A stretch of 64,000 nucleotides of DNA, from NCBI RefSeq assembly GCF_014651015.1, contig NZ_BMWB01000008.1, positions 62,001-126,000 of the forward strand. The letters run 5' to 3'. Each line of letters begins with the position of its first letter. Within the stretch, counting starts at the first letter, position 1. This stretch comes from Streptomyces xantholiticus (GTDB lineage: Bacteria; Actinomycetota; Actinomycetes; Streptomycetales; Streptomycetaceae). The notes under the pieces were generated by a model. The model was not told where the DNA came from and did no database searches. It saw only the letters and a program-made list of their open reading frames with translations. Shown one piece after another: positions 1-8,529 of the stretch. The position numbers and the translations under genes are program-made.

Positions 1-19
1 GGAAAGCGGGGACGAGAAC

Positions 20-568
20 ATGACGACGCCCAATCCGTACAAGGACGGGGAGCCCGAGTACCAGTGGGGCCCGACCCAGCCGCCGGGCAGCACGCCTGCC
101 TACGGCTACCCCAACCCCGCGCCGGGCTACGGCTACCCCCAGGATCAGACCCCGGCCTACGCCCAGACCCAGCCCGCGGGGGTCCCGGTGCCGTACACCG
201 GTCCTCCCGCCGCCATGGGCGGAGCGCCGCTGGTGTCGATCGGCGACATCACGGTGATGGGTGACTCCATCGTCACCCCGGCCGGCACCATGCCGCTGAA
301 GGGCGCCGTGTGGAACGCGACGGACATGTCGCGCACCGAGGAGAAGATCCCGACGCACGCCATCGTGCTCGCGATCGTCTTCTTCATCTTCTGCCTGCTG
401 GGCCTGCTGTTCCTGCTGATGAAGGAGAAGACGACCACGGGCTTCATCCAGGTCACCGTGACCAGCGGTGGCAAGCACCACTCGACGATGATCCCGGCGC
501 AGGGTCCTCAGACGTTCCAGATGGTGATGGGGCAGATCAACTACGCGCGTTCGCTGAGCAGCATGTGA
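20..568 (+). CDS. Tyr/Pro-rich single-pass membrane protein, function unknown
   Basis: A 182-residue protein of unknown function. The first ~60 residues are low-complexity and rich in Pro, Tyr, Gly and Gln, as in many actinobacterial membrane proteins with disordered cytoplasmic tails. A short globular stretch follows, then one hydrophobic segment at about residues 113-134 followed by a Lys/Glu-rich junction (MKEK). The C-terminal ~45 residues look like a small beta-rich domain. The ATG at 20 has a purine-rich GGAAAGCGGGGACG stretch just upstream. The next gene is convergent and ends 22 bp away. The upstream context is outside the window. Confidence 0.85.
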   Translation: MTTPNPYKDGEPEYQWGPTQPPGSTPAYGYPNPAPGYGYPQDQTPAYAQTQPAGVPVPYTGPPAAMGGAPLVSIGDITVMGDSIVTPAGTMPLKGAVWNATDMSRTEEKIPTHAIVLAIVFFIFCLLGLLFLLMKEKTTTGFIQVTVTSGGKHHSTMIPAQGPQTFQMVMGQINYARSLSSM

Positions 569-589
569 CCCCGGGCGTGTGAGCGCCCC

Positions 590-1635
590 TCATGGCGCGA
601 GGGCACGCCGAATCCTTCTCAGCGTCACCGTGTGGGAGACATGGTCGGCGAGCCGGGACAGTTCCGCATGCCCGGCGCCGCCCTCCATACGGGCCAGTGC
701 CCGGACCGCGGCACCGGCGACGACGGCCTTGACGGGCGGCCGTTCGACGAGGGCGCCGAGGGTGCGGACGGACTCGGGGTGCGGCGGCAGCAGGGACAGC
801 AGCCAGGCGAGACCTCGGACCGCGGTCACGTCACAGGGATCGTAGCCACCGCCCTCCGCCCGGCCGCCTTCGGCTGCCAGGGCCGCCCACGCAGTGACGG
901 TCCGCCGGACGGTCTGGGCGTCGATGCCGTCGAGAAGACCTCTCGCCGCCTTGTCCCAGCGCCCGGTGGGGGCGGCGGGCGCCGCGTGCAGATGGGCGAC
1001 CAGAGCGGGCCAGGGGTCGCCCAGGACGGGCAGGTCGGCGCGGATACGGTCGGCCCACGGCTCTCCCGGGTTGAGCAGCGGAAGAGGCACCCGCTCGAGC
1101 AGCAGGGCCGCCCAGTCGTGTCCTTCGAGCGCCGATCTGCGCAGCATCCCGACCACCGCGTCGGAGAGCGGGAGCCCCGCGTCCAGCAGCGCCTCGGCCA
1201 CCGGAGGCGGTCCGTCGTCGGTGCCCATGGTGTACCAGTGCGCGGCCCAGTGCTCCAGCAGTGCGGTCCACTCGTCGCACCAGGAGGCGCGCACGAAGCC
1301 GCGCGAGATTGTGGCGAGCAGCACCATGCCCTGCTCCCGCAGGACCCGGGGCAGCCGGGGACGCTCACGGCCTCGAGGAGGGCGCCGGCGAAGGCCCTGC
1401 GCCGCGCCTCGGGCATGGCACGCAGCCGGGAGACCGCGCCGTGGCCCTCGCAGCCGTTGGCGTACAGCAGGTGGGCCACCAGCGCGCCGGGGTCTCCTTC
1501 TGCGGCGAGACGCCCCACGTAGTCGATCCGGTCCTGGCTCTCCCACGGCGACGGCCGGTACGCCACAGCCCCGTGTCCTGGGGCCCGGCCGCCCGCCCCT
1601 GACGCCGTCCCGCCGGCGAAGGTCACCGTTGCCAT
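590..1635 (-). pseudogene. Hypothetical Leu/Ala-rich helical protein, broken by a single-base frameshift
   Basis: Two overlapping minus-strand frames together make one protein of about 347 residues. The N-terminal part runs from the ATG at 1635 to about 1360 (starting MATVTFAGG). The C-terminal part runs from about 1357 to the TGA at 590 and contains HWAAHWYTMGTDDG and ALARMEGGAGHAEL. One extra base in the G4 run at 1357-1360 (C4 on the coding strand) would join them smoothly as VPRLPRVLREQ. Codon-position GC is normal on each side of the break. The protein is all-helical and Leu/Ala-rich, possibly a HEAT-like repeat protein, but I do not recognise the family. The break is either a real inactivating mutation or a homopolymer sequencing error. 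Confidence 0.75.
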
Positions 1636-1770
1636 GCCCGAACTCTAGGTCCTGCCACCGACATTCGGGCCGGGACCGGCCTCCACGGTGGTGCGCCGGA
1701 CGACACGCCGTTCGCGGAGCTTCCGCACCCCTTCACGGATCACGCGCGCCCTCCCGACCGGCAGGGTCCG

Positions 1771-2586
1771 TCAGGCGGCGCTCGCGCCCGCCGGGCGTCC
1801 CGCTCCCGCCAGGAAGCCGGTCAGCAGGGCGCTGATCTCGGCAGGCCGCTCCATGCCCGGAAGATGGCCGGCCCAGGGCAGTTCGAGATGGCGGGCGTTC
1901 GGCAGCAGCCCCGCGACACGTGCCGCCGCCCGGCGGAAGTCCGGCAGGTCGTGGGCGCCGGACACGGCGAGGCAGCGTGACTCGATCGCCGAGAAGTCGG
2001 GCAGTTCGGTGACTCCTTCACCGGACAGGACATGGGGCGCGCCCTCGGCCGACACGGCCTTCTCCGCCGCTGCCTGCATCTCAAAGGCGTGGAGCTGCAT
2101 CCCGTACACGGCGTCCCCGGCCGCCTCGTCGGCGTCCGGACCGAGCCAGGTGGCCACGTTCAACGCGGCAGCGGCAGCCAGGTCGCCCGTTTCGAGGAGC
2201 GCGTCCTCCCGGGTGCCGAAGGCGGCCAGTTCGGCGCTCGCCTCCTGATCCGGCAGCGGGGCTGCGCACAGCAGCGCCAGCGAGGTCACCCGCCGGGGGC
2301 TGTCGGCGGCCGCCAGCAGGGCGACCCGGCCTCCGAACGAGGAACCGACCAGGGCTGCTTGTTCGATGCCGAGGGCGTCCATGAGCCCCAGGACGTCGCC
2401 GGCGTCCGTGTACGGGCGGTCGGCCACCGGTGTGGCGCCGTGGCCCCGGAGGTCGCAGCGCACCACGCGGTGCCCGGCGTCCGCGAGCGCCTGGAACTGG
2501 GCGTCCCACATCCGCCGGTCGCACACGGATGAATGGAGCAGGAGGACCGGGGCGCCTTCACCGGCCTCGTCGTAGGAGAGCGTCAT
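1771..2586 (-). CDS. Alpha/beta-fold hydrolase
   Basis: A soluble alpha/beta hydrolase of about 271 residues from the ATG at 2586. In-frame GTG starts at 2619 or 2625 would add 11-13 residues. Family features are a beta strand ending LLLHSS near the oxyanion hole, the motif CDLRGHG, the nucleophile elbow GSSFGG (Ser about 83), the acid in SGAHD, and the catalytic His in WAGHLPGMERP. The family includes esterases, lactonases and haloperoxidase-like enzymes, and nothing here fixes the substrate. It stands alone, with a convergent broken gene on one side and a divergent three-gene operon on the other. I am confident of the fold and uncertain of the reaction. Confidence 0.88.
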   Translation of the reverse strand: MTLSYDEAGEGAPVLLLHSSVCDRRMWDAQFQALADAGHRVVRCDLRGHGATPVADRPYTDAGDVLGLMDALGIEQAALVGSSFGGRVALLAAADSPRRVTSLALLCAAPLPDQEASAELAAFGTREDALLETGDLAAAAALNVATWLGPDADEAAGDAVYGMQLHAFEMQAAAEKAVSAEGAPHVLSGEGVTELPDFSAIESRCLAVSGAHDLPDFRRAAARVAGLLPNARHLELPWAGHLPGMERPAEISALLTGFLAGAGRPAGASAA

Positions 2587-2660
2587 CCGGGCGAGGTTAG
2601 GGCCCGGCGCGCACGGCACGCTCACCTTTTCCGCCCGCCCGCGCCGGGGACGACCATGAC

Positions 2661-2718
2661 TTGAACATGTTCAACGGCAGGTCTACAGTCATGACCGCCA
2701 GCTTTTGAACATGTTCAA
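2661..2718 (+). promoter_or_regulatory. Promoter framed by two identical 14-bp palindromic operators
   Basis: TTGAACATGTTCAA, a perfect palindrome, occurs at 2661-2674 and again at 2705-2718, with centres 44 bp apart (about four helical turns). The first copy supplies a -35-like TTGAAC (2661-2666). A -10-like TACAGT lies at 2684-2689 after a 17-bp spacer. The second copy ends inside the ribosome-binding site AAGGAGG (2717-2723) of the gene at 2731. This geometry suits repression by a dimeric regulator. The TetR protein encoded as the third gene of the operon (3644-4366) is the obvious candidate, which would make the operon autoregulated. The assignment is inferred. Confidence 0.75.
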
Positions 2719-2730
2719 GGAGGGTGGGGC

Positions 2731-3174
2731 ATGGACCTCACTGTTGTCGCGTACGTCGTCTACCTGCTGATCAGCGTCGGGCTCACCGCCTGGGTCGCAC
2801 GCACACTCAGCAAGAACGGCCGGATCTTCCTCGCCGACGTGCTCAAGGGGGACGAGAAGCTCGCGGATGCCGTGAACCACCTTCTGGTGGTCGGCTTCTA
2901 CCTCGTGAATTTCGGCTTCATCGCGCTCTACCTCCGGTCCGCCGACGAGATCACCGAGACCCGCGGTCTCTTCGAGGCCCTGTCGGTCAAGATCGGAGTC
3001 GTCCTGCTCGTCCTCGGCATCATGCACCTCGGCAACGTCTACGTGCTCAACAAGATCCGCCGCCGTCGGGTGATGGAGCGCGAGCAGACCCCGCCGGTCG
3101 GACCCCAGGGCTGGACGCCGCAGACCCCCGCGGGCCCGTGGGCCGCGCCCGCCACCCGCCCCACCGGAGCGTGA
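2731..3174 (+). CDS. Small membrane protein, first gene of a TetR-controlled operon
   Basis: A 147-residue protein with three hydrophobic segments: about residues 4-22, 48-68 and 87-107. A basic KIRRRRV stretch follows and then a Pro-rich tail. The family is common in streptomycetes and has no known function. The ATG at 2731 has a strong AAGGAGG site at 2717-2723. The stop is five bases before the DCC-family gene, so the two are co-transcribed. Twin palindromes overlap the promoter and ribosome-binding site. With a thiol-oxidoreductase-like partner and a TetR regulator in the operon, a membrane-stress or redox role is possible but not shown. Confidence 0.85.
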   Translation: MDLTVVAYVVYLLISVGLTAWVARTLSKNGRIFLADVLKGDEKLADAVNHLLVVGFYLVNFGFIALYLRSADEITETRGLFEALSVKIGVVLLVLGIMHLGNVYVLNKIRRRRVMEREQTPPVGPQGWTPQTPAGPWAAPATRPTGA

Positions 3175-3179
3175 CCCCG

Positions 3180-3632
3180 ATGCGCCCCGCCGTCCGGGCT
3201 CTGACGGTCCTCTACGACGCCGACTGCTCCCTGTGCGTGCACCTGCGGAGCTGGCTGCTGCGCCAGCCGCAGCTCGTGCCGCTGCGCCTGGTGCCCGCGG
3301 GTTCGGCCGAGGCACGGCACAGGTACCCGCAGCTCGATCACGCGCGGACCAAACGCGAGATCACCGTCATCGGCGACCGTGGCCAGATCTACTCGGGCCA
3401 GGCCGCCTGGATCGTCTGCCTCTGGGCACTGGCCGAGCACCGGCCGAAGGCCCACTGGCTCGCCACTCCGGCCGGCGCCCCGTTCGTGCGGGTCACGATG
3501 CTCGCCGCGGCCAAGTACCGCGAGGCGACCGGGGCGGGGGCGACGGGAGCCCCCGTGGTCGCGGGGGCGGAGGAGGTCGCGGGGGCGGAGGGTGTCGCTC
3601 CCTGCGACGACCGGTGCTCGGTACCCGACTAG
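3180..3632 (+). CDS. DCC-family thiol-disulfide oxidoreductase-like protein (DUF393)
   Basis: A 150-residue protein beginning with the DCC signature: a beta strand (LTVLYDAD) followed by CSLC, giving the DxxCxxC motif that names the family. The family is predicted to act as thiol-disulfide oxidoreductases because of the CxxC pair in a thioredoxin-like context. The C-terminal ~30 residues are a Gly/Ala-rich repetitive tail (AGATGAPVVAGAEEVAGAEG) ending in a second Cys-containing segment. It lies five bases after the membrane protein gene and 11 bases before the TetR gene, so it is the middle gene of the operon. Confidence 0.85.
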   Translation: MRPAVRALTVLYDADCSLCVHLRSWLLRQPQLVPLRLVPAGSAEARHRYPQLDHARTKREITVIGDRGQIYSGQAAWIVCLWALAEHRPKAHWLATPAGAPFVRVTMLAAAKYREATGAGATGAPVVAGAEEVAGAEGVAPCDDRCSVPD

Positions 3633-3643
3633 GCTCGGGCACC

Positions 3644-4366
3644 GTGACTGAAGCGAACTCCCCTACCGAAGCGAAGGCCCCCAAGAGCGAGCAGACCCGC
3701 ACGCTCATCCTCGAAACCGCGCTCCGGCTCTTCCAGGAGCGCGGTTACGACAAGACGACGATGCGGGCCATCGCCAAGGAGGCCGGTGTCTCGGTAGGGA
3801 ACGCGTACTACTACTTCGGCTCCAAGGAGCACCTCGTCCAGGGCTTCTACGACCGGATCGCCGCCGAGCACCAGGCCGCGGTCCGGCCCGTGCTGGACAA
3901 GGAGACCGACCTCGAGTCCCGGATGGCCGGCGTGCTCACCGCCTGGCTGGACATCGCCGCGCCGTACCACGAGTTCGCGGCCCAGTTCTTCAAGAACGCG
4001 GCCGACCCGGAGAGCCCGCTCAGCCCCTTCTCCCCCGAGTCGGAACACGCCCGCGAGGCCGCCATCGACGTCCACCGGGAGGTGCTGGCCGGGTCGAAGT
4101 CGAAGGTGGCCGAGGAACTGCGGGAGATCCTCCCGGAGTTGATGTGGCTCTCCCAGATGGGCCTGGTCCTGTACTGGGTCTTCGACCGCTCGGAGAACAG
4201 CGAACGCAGCAGGCGCCTCGCCGAACGCGGCGCCCGGCTGACCGCCCGGGGCGTGGCGCTCGCCCGCTTCCGGGTGCTGCGCCCGCTCGTTCGCGAGGTG
4301 CACGAGCTGTTCACCGACTTCCTGCCCGGCATGGCGCAGACGGTGGCCGCCCGCAAGAAGGCCTGA
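3644..4366 (+). CDS. TetR/AcrR-family transcriptional regulator
   Basis: A 240-residue repressor-type regulator starting at the GTG at 3644. After about 15 disordered residues comes a textbook TetR HTH: ILETALRLFQERGYDKTTM, then IAKEAGVSVGNAYYYFGSKE, with the recognition helix at about residues 43-60. The C-terminal ~170 residues form the all-helical ligand-binding and dimerisation domain. It is the last gene of the operon that starts at 2731. The paired TTGAACATGTTCAA palindromes in front of the operon are likely its binding sites. The ligand is unknown. The frame stays open upstream of the GTG, but the HTH position supports this start. Confidence 0.93.
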   Translation: MTEANSPTEAKAPKSEQTRTLILETALRLFQERGYDKTTMRAIAKEAGVSVGNAYYYFGSKEHLVQGFYDRIAAEHQAAVRPVLDKETDLESRMAGVLTAWLDIAAPYHEFAAQFFKNAADPESPLSPFSPESEHAREAAIDVHREVLAGSKSKVAEELREILPELMWLSQMGLVLYWVFDRSENSERSRRLAERGARLTARGVALARFRVLRPLVREVHELFTDFLPGMAQTVAARKKA

Positions 4367-4399
4367 CGCCTCGCCTCACGCCCGGCCTGAGCGCGGCGC

Positions 4400-5884
4400 C
4401 TACGCCTGGCGCGACGCGAGCTGTACGACGGTGATGTCGGACGGCGCCCCCACCCGCACCGGCGGCCCCCAGGCGCCCGCGCCACGGCTCACGTACAGCT
4501 GCGTGTCGCCGTACCGTTCCAGGCCCGCCACGGTGGGGTTGGCCAGCTCGGCCAGAAAGTTGCCGGGCCAGAGCTGGCCGCCGTGGGTGTGACCGGACAG
4601 CTGGAGGTCCACACCGTGTTCGACGGCGTCGTGGATGACGACGGGCTGGTGCGCGAGGAGCACGGCGGCGCGGGAACGGTCACGGTCGCCGAGAGCCCGT
4701 ACGAAGTCCGGGCCCTGACCCTCGTCCTCACCGGCCACGTCGTCGACGCCTGCGAGGTCGAAGCCGCCGGCGATCTCGACGCGCTCGTTGCGCAGCGGCC
4801 GCAGGCCGAGCTCACGGACGTGGTCGACCCACTCGTCGGCACCGGAGAAGTACTCGTGGTTGCCTGTCACGAAGAACGAGCCGTGGCGGGCGCGGAGCTG
4901 CGCGAGCGGTTCTGCAGCGGACCCCAGGTCGGCGACCGAGCCGTCGACGAGGTCGCCGACGACGGCGACAAGGTCGGGCTGGGTGGCGTTGATCGAGTCG
5001 ACGATGCGCTGCGTGTGGGCGCGGCCGAGGATCGGCCCGAGGTGAATGTCGCTGACGACGGCGACACGGAAACCGTGGGCGGCGCGCGGCAGCTTCGCGA
5101 GCGGCACCGTGACGCGCTTGACGCGGGGGCCGCGGAGCACGCCGTACGTCCCGTACCCGACGGTCCCCAGCGCAGCGGCGGCGGCCGCGCCCCCGACGAT
5201 CCGGGAGACGAACACCCGCCGCGACACGGCGCCGGGGGCCGGTAGCGCGTCTCCCGCCGGGCGGGGCTCCTCCCCACGGGGACCGGCAGCGCCCGGCTCG
5301 TCGGCGCCGCGGTTCGCGACCCCGGCGACGACCGGGCTGTCGCTCGCAGCCGCGCCCGGCACGTCGCCCGCGGCACTTTGCGGTCCCTCAGGGCCGGCCG
5401 ACCGCCCGGCAGCCGGTGGGCTGTCGACGGCGACCGCCGCAGCGGCGCCCGCCGGACGGGGCCCCTGCCCGGCGGCACCGGCCCGCGGTGGGACGGCGAC
5501 CCCGGCCGGGACGGACGTGGCCCCGGCCGCGGCGGTCTCGTTCGGGTGATCCGCAGGCGCGGCACGGCGGTCGAGGGCCCTGCGGAGGAGGGGGCGGGCC
5601 ACCTCGCCCACGAGCAGTGCCAGGACCAGGTAGAGCAGTACCGCGAGCCAGAGGTACCCCGGCCACGCCAGGATCCGCTCCAGCCAGAACGGCGCCCCCG
5701 CCCGGCCCGACACGAGGGCGGCGAAGGACAGCAGGGGCAACACCCAGGCCGCCGCGGTACCGAGCCTGCGCGCACTGCCGCCCCGCGCGGTCGTGTCACG
5801 GACGAGGCGCCGCCACACGTACCAGTGCGCCCCGGCGAGCAGGGCGACAACCAGAATGATCACGAACACGACGACTGCCGCCAC
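4400..5884 (-). CDS. Membrane-anchored calcineurin-like metallophosphoesterase
   Basis: A 494-residue protein from the GTG at 5884. The N-terminus has about three or four membrane segments within residues 1-110. A ~110-residue Pro/Ala/Gly-rich linker follows, then another hydrophobic segment near GGAAAAAALGTVGYG, then the phosphoesterase domain. The metal-binding motifs are in order: SDIHLG, VVGDLVDG, TGNHEY, AHQP and GHTHGGQLW. These proteins hydrolyse phosphoester bonds outside the membrane, and some relatives act on UDP-diacylglucosamine or phospholipids. It lies 17 bp downstream of the SCO4848-like gene, so they probably share a transcript. It converges with the TetR gene. Confidence 0.92.
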   Translation of the reverse strand: MAAVVVFVIILVVALLAGAHWYVWRRLVRDTTARGGSARRLGTAAAWVLPLLSFAALVSGRAGAPFWLERILAWPGYLWLAVLLYLVLALLVGEVARPLLRRALDRRAAPADHPNETAAAGATSVPAGVAVPPRAGAAGQGPRPAGAAAAVAVDSPPAAGRSAGPEGPQSAAGDVPGAAASDSPVVAGVANRGADEPGAAGPRGEEPRPAGDALPAPGAVSRRVFVSRIVGGAAAAAALGTVGYGTYGVLRGPRVKRVTVPLAKLPRAAHGFRVAVVSDIHLGPILGRAHTQRIVDSINATQPDLVAVVGDLVDGSVADLGSAAEPLAQLRARHGSFFVTGNHEYFSGADEWVDHVRELGLRPLRNERVEIAGGFDLAGVDDVAGEDEGQGPDFVRALGDRDRSRAAVLLAHQPVVIHDAVEHGVDLQLSGHTHGGQLWPGNFLAELANPTVAGLERYGDTQLYVSRGAGAWGPPVRVGAPSDITVVQLASRQA

Positions 5885-5901
5885 GATCGGCTCCCTGTCC
5901 C

Positions 5902-6165
5902 CTAGCCGTTTTCCGTGTCCTGGCCGCGCTCGCCGCCGAGCGCGCGCACGCCGCGCAACCCGATGACCCCGATGACCGTCCCCAGAACAAAGGACGTGAC
6001 GGCGAGCAGCAGATGGACCCAGAAGTAACCGGTGGGGTCGCCCGCGTCGTCGAAGGCGAGCCCGCTGGCGTCACTCCACAGGTTCTTGACGAAAGTGATC
6101 CAGATGAACCAGCTCCACACCCCGAATGCGAGCAGGAACCAGGAGACGGACCGGCTGAGCTTCAT
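5902..6165 (-). CDS. SCO4848-family small membrane protein
   Basis: An 87-residue protein starting MKLSRSVSWFLLAFG at the ATG at 6165. It has two membrane segments: about residues 5-27, containing WSWFIWITF, and 47-70. A charged GGERGQDTENG tail follows. This matches the small conserved streptomycete family named after SCO4848, found beside a D-alanyl-D-alanine carboxypeptidase gene as here. Function is unknown. It is divergent from the carboxypeptidase gene, with about 120 bp of shared promoter region, and is followed 17 bp later by the metallophosphoesterase gene. Confidence 0.88.
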   Translation of the reverse strand: MKLSRSVSWFLLAFGVWSWFIWITFVKNLWSDASGLAFDDAGDPTGYFWVHLLLAVTSFVLGTVIGVIGLRGVRALGGERGQDTENG

Positions 6166-6286
6166 GAAGCAAGTATCGCGGCCGTCGTCCGACCGGGTTC
6201 TCCGGGGTGAACTGTCCCGAGGCCGGTGTAGGCCGAATGGCGGTCCGATCTCCATATTTTCAACGCGGCCCTGTACGTTCTCGTCC

Positions 6287-7543
6287 GTGTCTGCACTGAA
6301 AACCACCGCGCGACGAACCGCGTTGACGGTCATCGCCGCCGCGTTGCTGCCCGCGATGACCGCTGCTCCCTCGTTCGCGGCCACGCACGACAACAACCCG
6401 GACCGCAAGAAGCCGAAGCCTCCGGCGATGATGTCCTCGGTCGGCGGCGCGCAGCTCGCCAAGCCGGGCACGCAGGTCCGGCTCGGCCCGGGTGCGCCGG
6501 TCCTGCCCAAGGAGGTCAGCGGCCGGTCCTGGATCGTCGCGGACGCCGAGAGCGGAGACGTGCTGGCCGCCCACAACGCACACTGGCGGCTGCCCCCGGC
6601 GTCGACGCTGAAGATGCTCTTCGCGGACACACTGCTGCCGAAGCTGCCGAAGACCACCGTGCACAAGGTCGCCCCCGCGGACCTCTCGGACCTCGGTGAG
6701 GGCAGCAGTCTGGTCGGGATCAAGGAGAACCAGAGCTATACGGTGCACGACCTGTGGCTCGGGGTCTTCCTGCGCTCCGGGAACGACGCCGTCCACGTCC
6801 TGTCGTCGATGAACGACGGCATCGACAAGACCGTCGTGGACATGCAGAAGCACGCGGAGGAACTGCAGGCGCTCGACACCAAGGTCGTCTCCCCCGACGG
6901 GTACGACGCCCCCGGCCAGGTCTCGTCCGCGTACGACCTCACTCTGATCGCCCGCAGCGGCATGCAGAAGAAGGACTTCCGCGAGTACTGCTCGACGGTG
7001 AGCGCCGACTTCCCGGGTGAGGCGAAGAAGGGCAAGAAGCGCGAGACCTTCAAGATCCAGAACACCAACCGGCTGCTCACCGGCTCGAACGGCATCGCCC
7101 CGTACAAGGGCATCGCCGGGGTCAAGAACGGCAGCACCACCCAGGCCGGATCGACGTTCACCGGTGTCGCCGAGCGCAACGGCAGGGTGCTGCTGGTCAC
7201 CGTCATGCACCCGGACTCGGACGAGAGCATGGCCGTCTACAAGGAGGCAGGCAGGCTGCTCGACTGGGGCTTCGCGGCGTCCGGCAAGGTGACGCCGATC
7301 GGTGAGCTGGTCCCGCCGACGTCGGCGCAACCGGCGTCCCCGGACCCGGAACCCGTCAAGAACGGCGACGCGGACAAGGACGACGCGGCGGACCCGGTCG
7401 CCGCCTCGCAGGCCGGCTCGAGCGGAATCGGCGTCGCACTGAGCGTCGCGGGCGCCGTGCTGGCAGGTCTCGGCACCGCGATGTTCCTGATCAGGCGCCG
7501 GTGGCCGCTGCCGAACCGGGCGCGTCGCGACCCGCGTCCGTAG
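6287..7543 (+). CDS. D-alanyl-D-alanine carboxypeptidase (peptidase S11 family), variant third motif
   Basis: A 418-residue penicillin-binding-protein-type carboxypeptidase from the GTG at 6287. A signal peptide (residues 1-30, ending SFAAT) is followed by the S11 domain. Motif 1 is STLK (Ser106, Lys109) and motif 2 is SGN (164-166). Motif 3 reads KNG (280-282) where the family normally has KTG. A low-complexity Pro/Asp-rich linker leads to a C-terminal hydrophobic segment and an RRRWPLPNRARR stop-transfer tail, so the enzyme is anchored outside the membrane. It trims the terminal D-Ala of peptidoglycan stem peptides. Its 3' end overlaps the convergent YihY gene by 53 bp. Confidence 0.92.
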   Translation: MSALKTTARRTALTVIAAALLPAMTAAPSFAATHDNNPDRKKPKPPAMMSSVGGAQLAKPGTQVRLGPGAPVLPKEVSGRSWIVADAESGDVLAAHNAHWRLPPASTLKMLFADTLLPKLPKTTVHKVAPADLSDLGEGSSLVGIKENQSYTVHDLWLGVFLRSGNDAVHVLSSMNDGIDKTVVDMQKHAEELQALDTKVVSPDGYDAPGQVSSAYDLTLIARSGMQKKDFREYCSTVSADFPGEAKKGKKRETFKIQNTNRLLTGSNGIAPYKGIAGVKNGSTTQAGSTFTGVAERNGRVLLVTVMHPDSDESMAVYKEAGRLLDWGFAASGKVTPIGELVPPTSAQPASPDPEPVKNGDADKDDAADPVAASQAGSSGIGVALSVAGAVLAGLGTAMFLIRRRWPLPNRARRDPRP

Positions 7544-8438
7544 CGGGCTTCACGTCATGGGCGGCCTGCTCTTCGGCGGGCTGCTCGTCGCTGCTCCGCG
7601 TCGCCGTCCACGCGGCGCAGAACAGCAGCAGCTTCGCCGTGAAGTTGATCCACAGCAGCAGCGCGATCGGGACGCCGAAGGCGCCGTACATGCTCCGTGA
7701 CGCGACACCGCTGATATAACCGCCGAGCAGCAGCTTGAGCAGCTCGAAACCGGCCGCGCCGATCAGCGCGGCCACCACCAGCCGGCGGCGCGGCGGCTGG
7801 ACTCCCGGCAGCAGGGTCAGCACGTAGAGCAGGATCAGGAAGTTCGCCACCACACCGACGGCGACGGCGGCGATCTGCAGCAGCACCCCACCGATCCCGC
7901 CGTCCTCAAGGCCCAGCCTGTCGGCGGTCCAGCCGACCGTCGTGGAGCCGAGCGCCGAGGCCGCGAACGAGGCCAGGCCGATGCCGCCGAGACCGGCCAG
8001 CACCCCCACGTCCTTGATCTTGCGGACCACCGGGTTGCCCTCGTCCACGTCGTCCAGTCCCCACACGGCCCGCAGGCACTCCCGCATGGAGCCGACCCAG
8101 CCGACGCCCGTCAGGAGCAGCAGCGCGCCGGCGACGACGCCGACCGTGCCCGCGTTGGCGACCAGGCCGTCGATGTCGAGCTGCTCGGAGATACCCGGCA
8201 CCTGGTCGGACAGCTGGTCGTCGAGCTTGTCCAGCGCCTGCTGGTCGAGGGTCGCGGCGACGATCGCCGCCGCGACGGTGATCAGCGGGAAGAGCGCCAG
8301 GAAACTGAGGAACGTGACCGCGGCCGCAAGACGCGTCCAGTGGACCCGGTCGAGCGTCTCGTACGACCGCCAGGCATGGGTGCGCATCAGCCGCTGCGCG
8401 AGCGGGCCGACGACGGGAAGCTTGATCAGCCAGTCCAT
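7491..8438 (-). CDS. YihY/virulence factor BrkB family membrane protein
   Basis: A 315-residue integral membrane protein of the YihY/BrkB family, with about six hydrophobic helices. Recognisable parts are the N-terminal RVHWTRLAAAVTFLSFLALFPL, the loop following AIVAATLDQQALDKL, and the closing YGAFGVPIALLLWINF helix near the C-terminus. The old RNase BN name is wrong for this family, and the transport or lipid role is not settled. The C-terminal ~35 residues are charged and disordered, and it is this tail that overlaps the end of the carboxypeptidase gene on the other strand. Confidence 0.92.
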   Translation of the reverse strand: MDWLIKLPVVGPLAQRLMRTHAWRSYETLDRVHWTRLAAAVTFLSFLALFPLITVAAAIVAATLDQQALDKLDDQLSDQVPGISEQLDIDGLVANAGTVGVVAGALLLLTGVGWVGSMRECLRAVWGLDDVDEGNPVVRKIKDVGVLAGLGGIGLASFAASALGSTTVGWTADRLGLEDGGIGGVLLQIAAVAVGVVANFLILLYVLTLLPGVQPPRRRLVVAALIGAAGFELLKLLLGGYISGVASRSMYGAFGVPIALLLWINFTAKLLLFCAAWTATRSSDEQPAEEQAAHDVKPATDAGRDAPGSAAATGA

Positions 8439-8529
8439 GCGGTACGCCTACCCGCCGTCACCCGCCGCAGGCCCGCGGCACGCCGGGCCGCTGTGGACCG
8501 CCACCGACGGTGACCGTTGCCGGCGCGGG

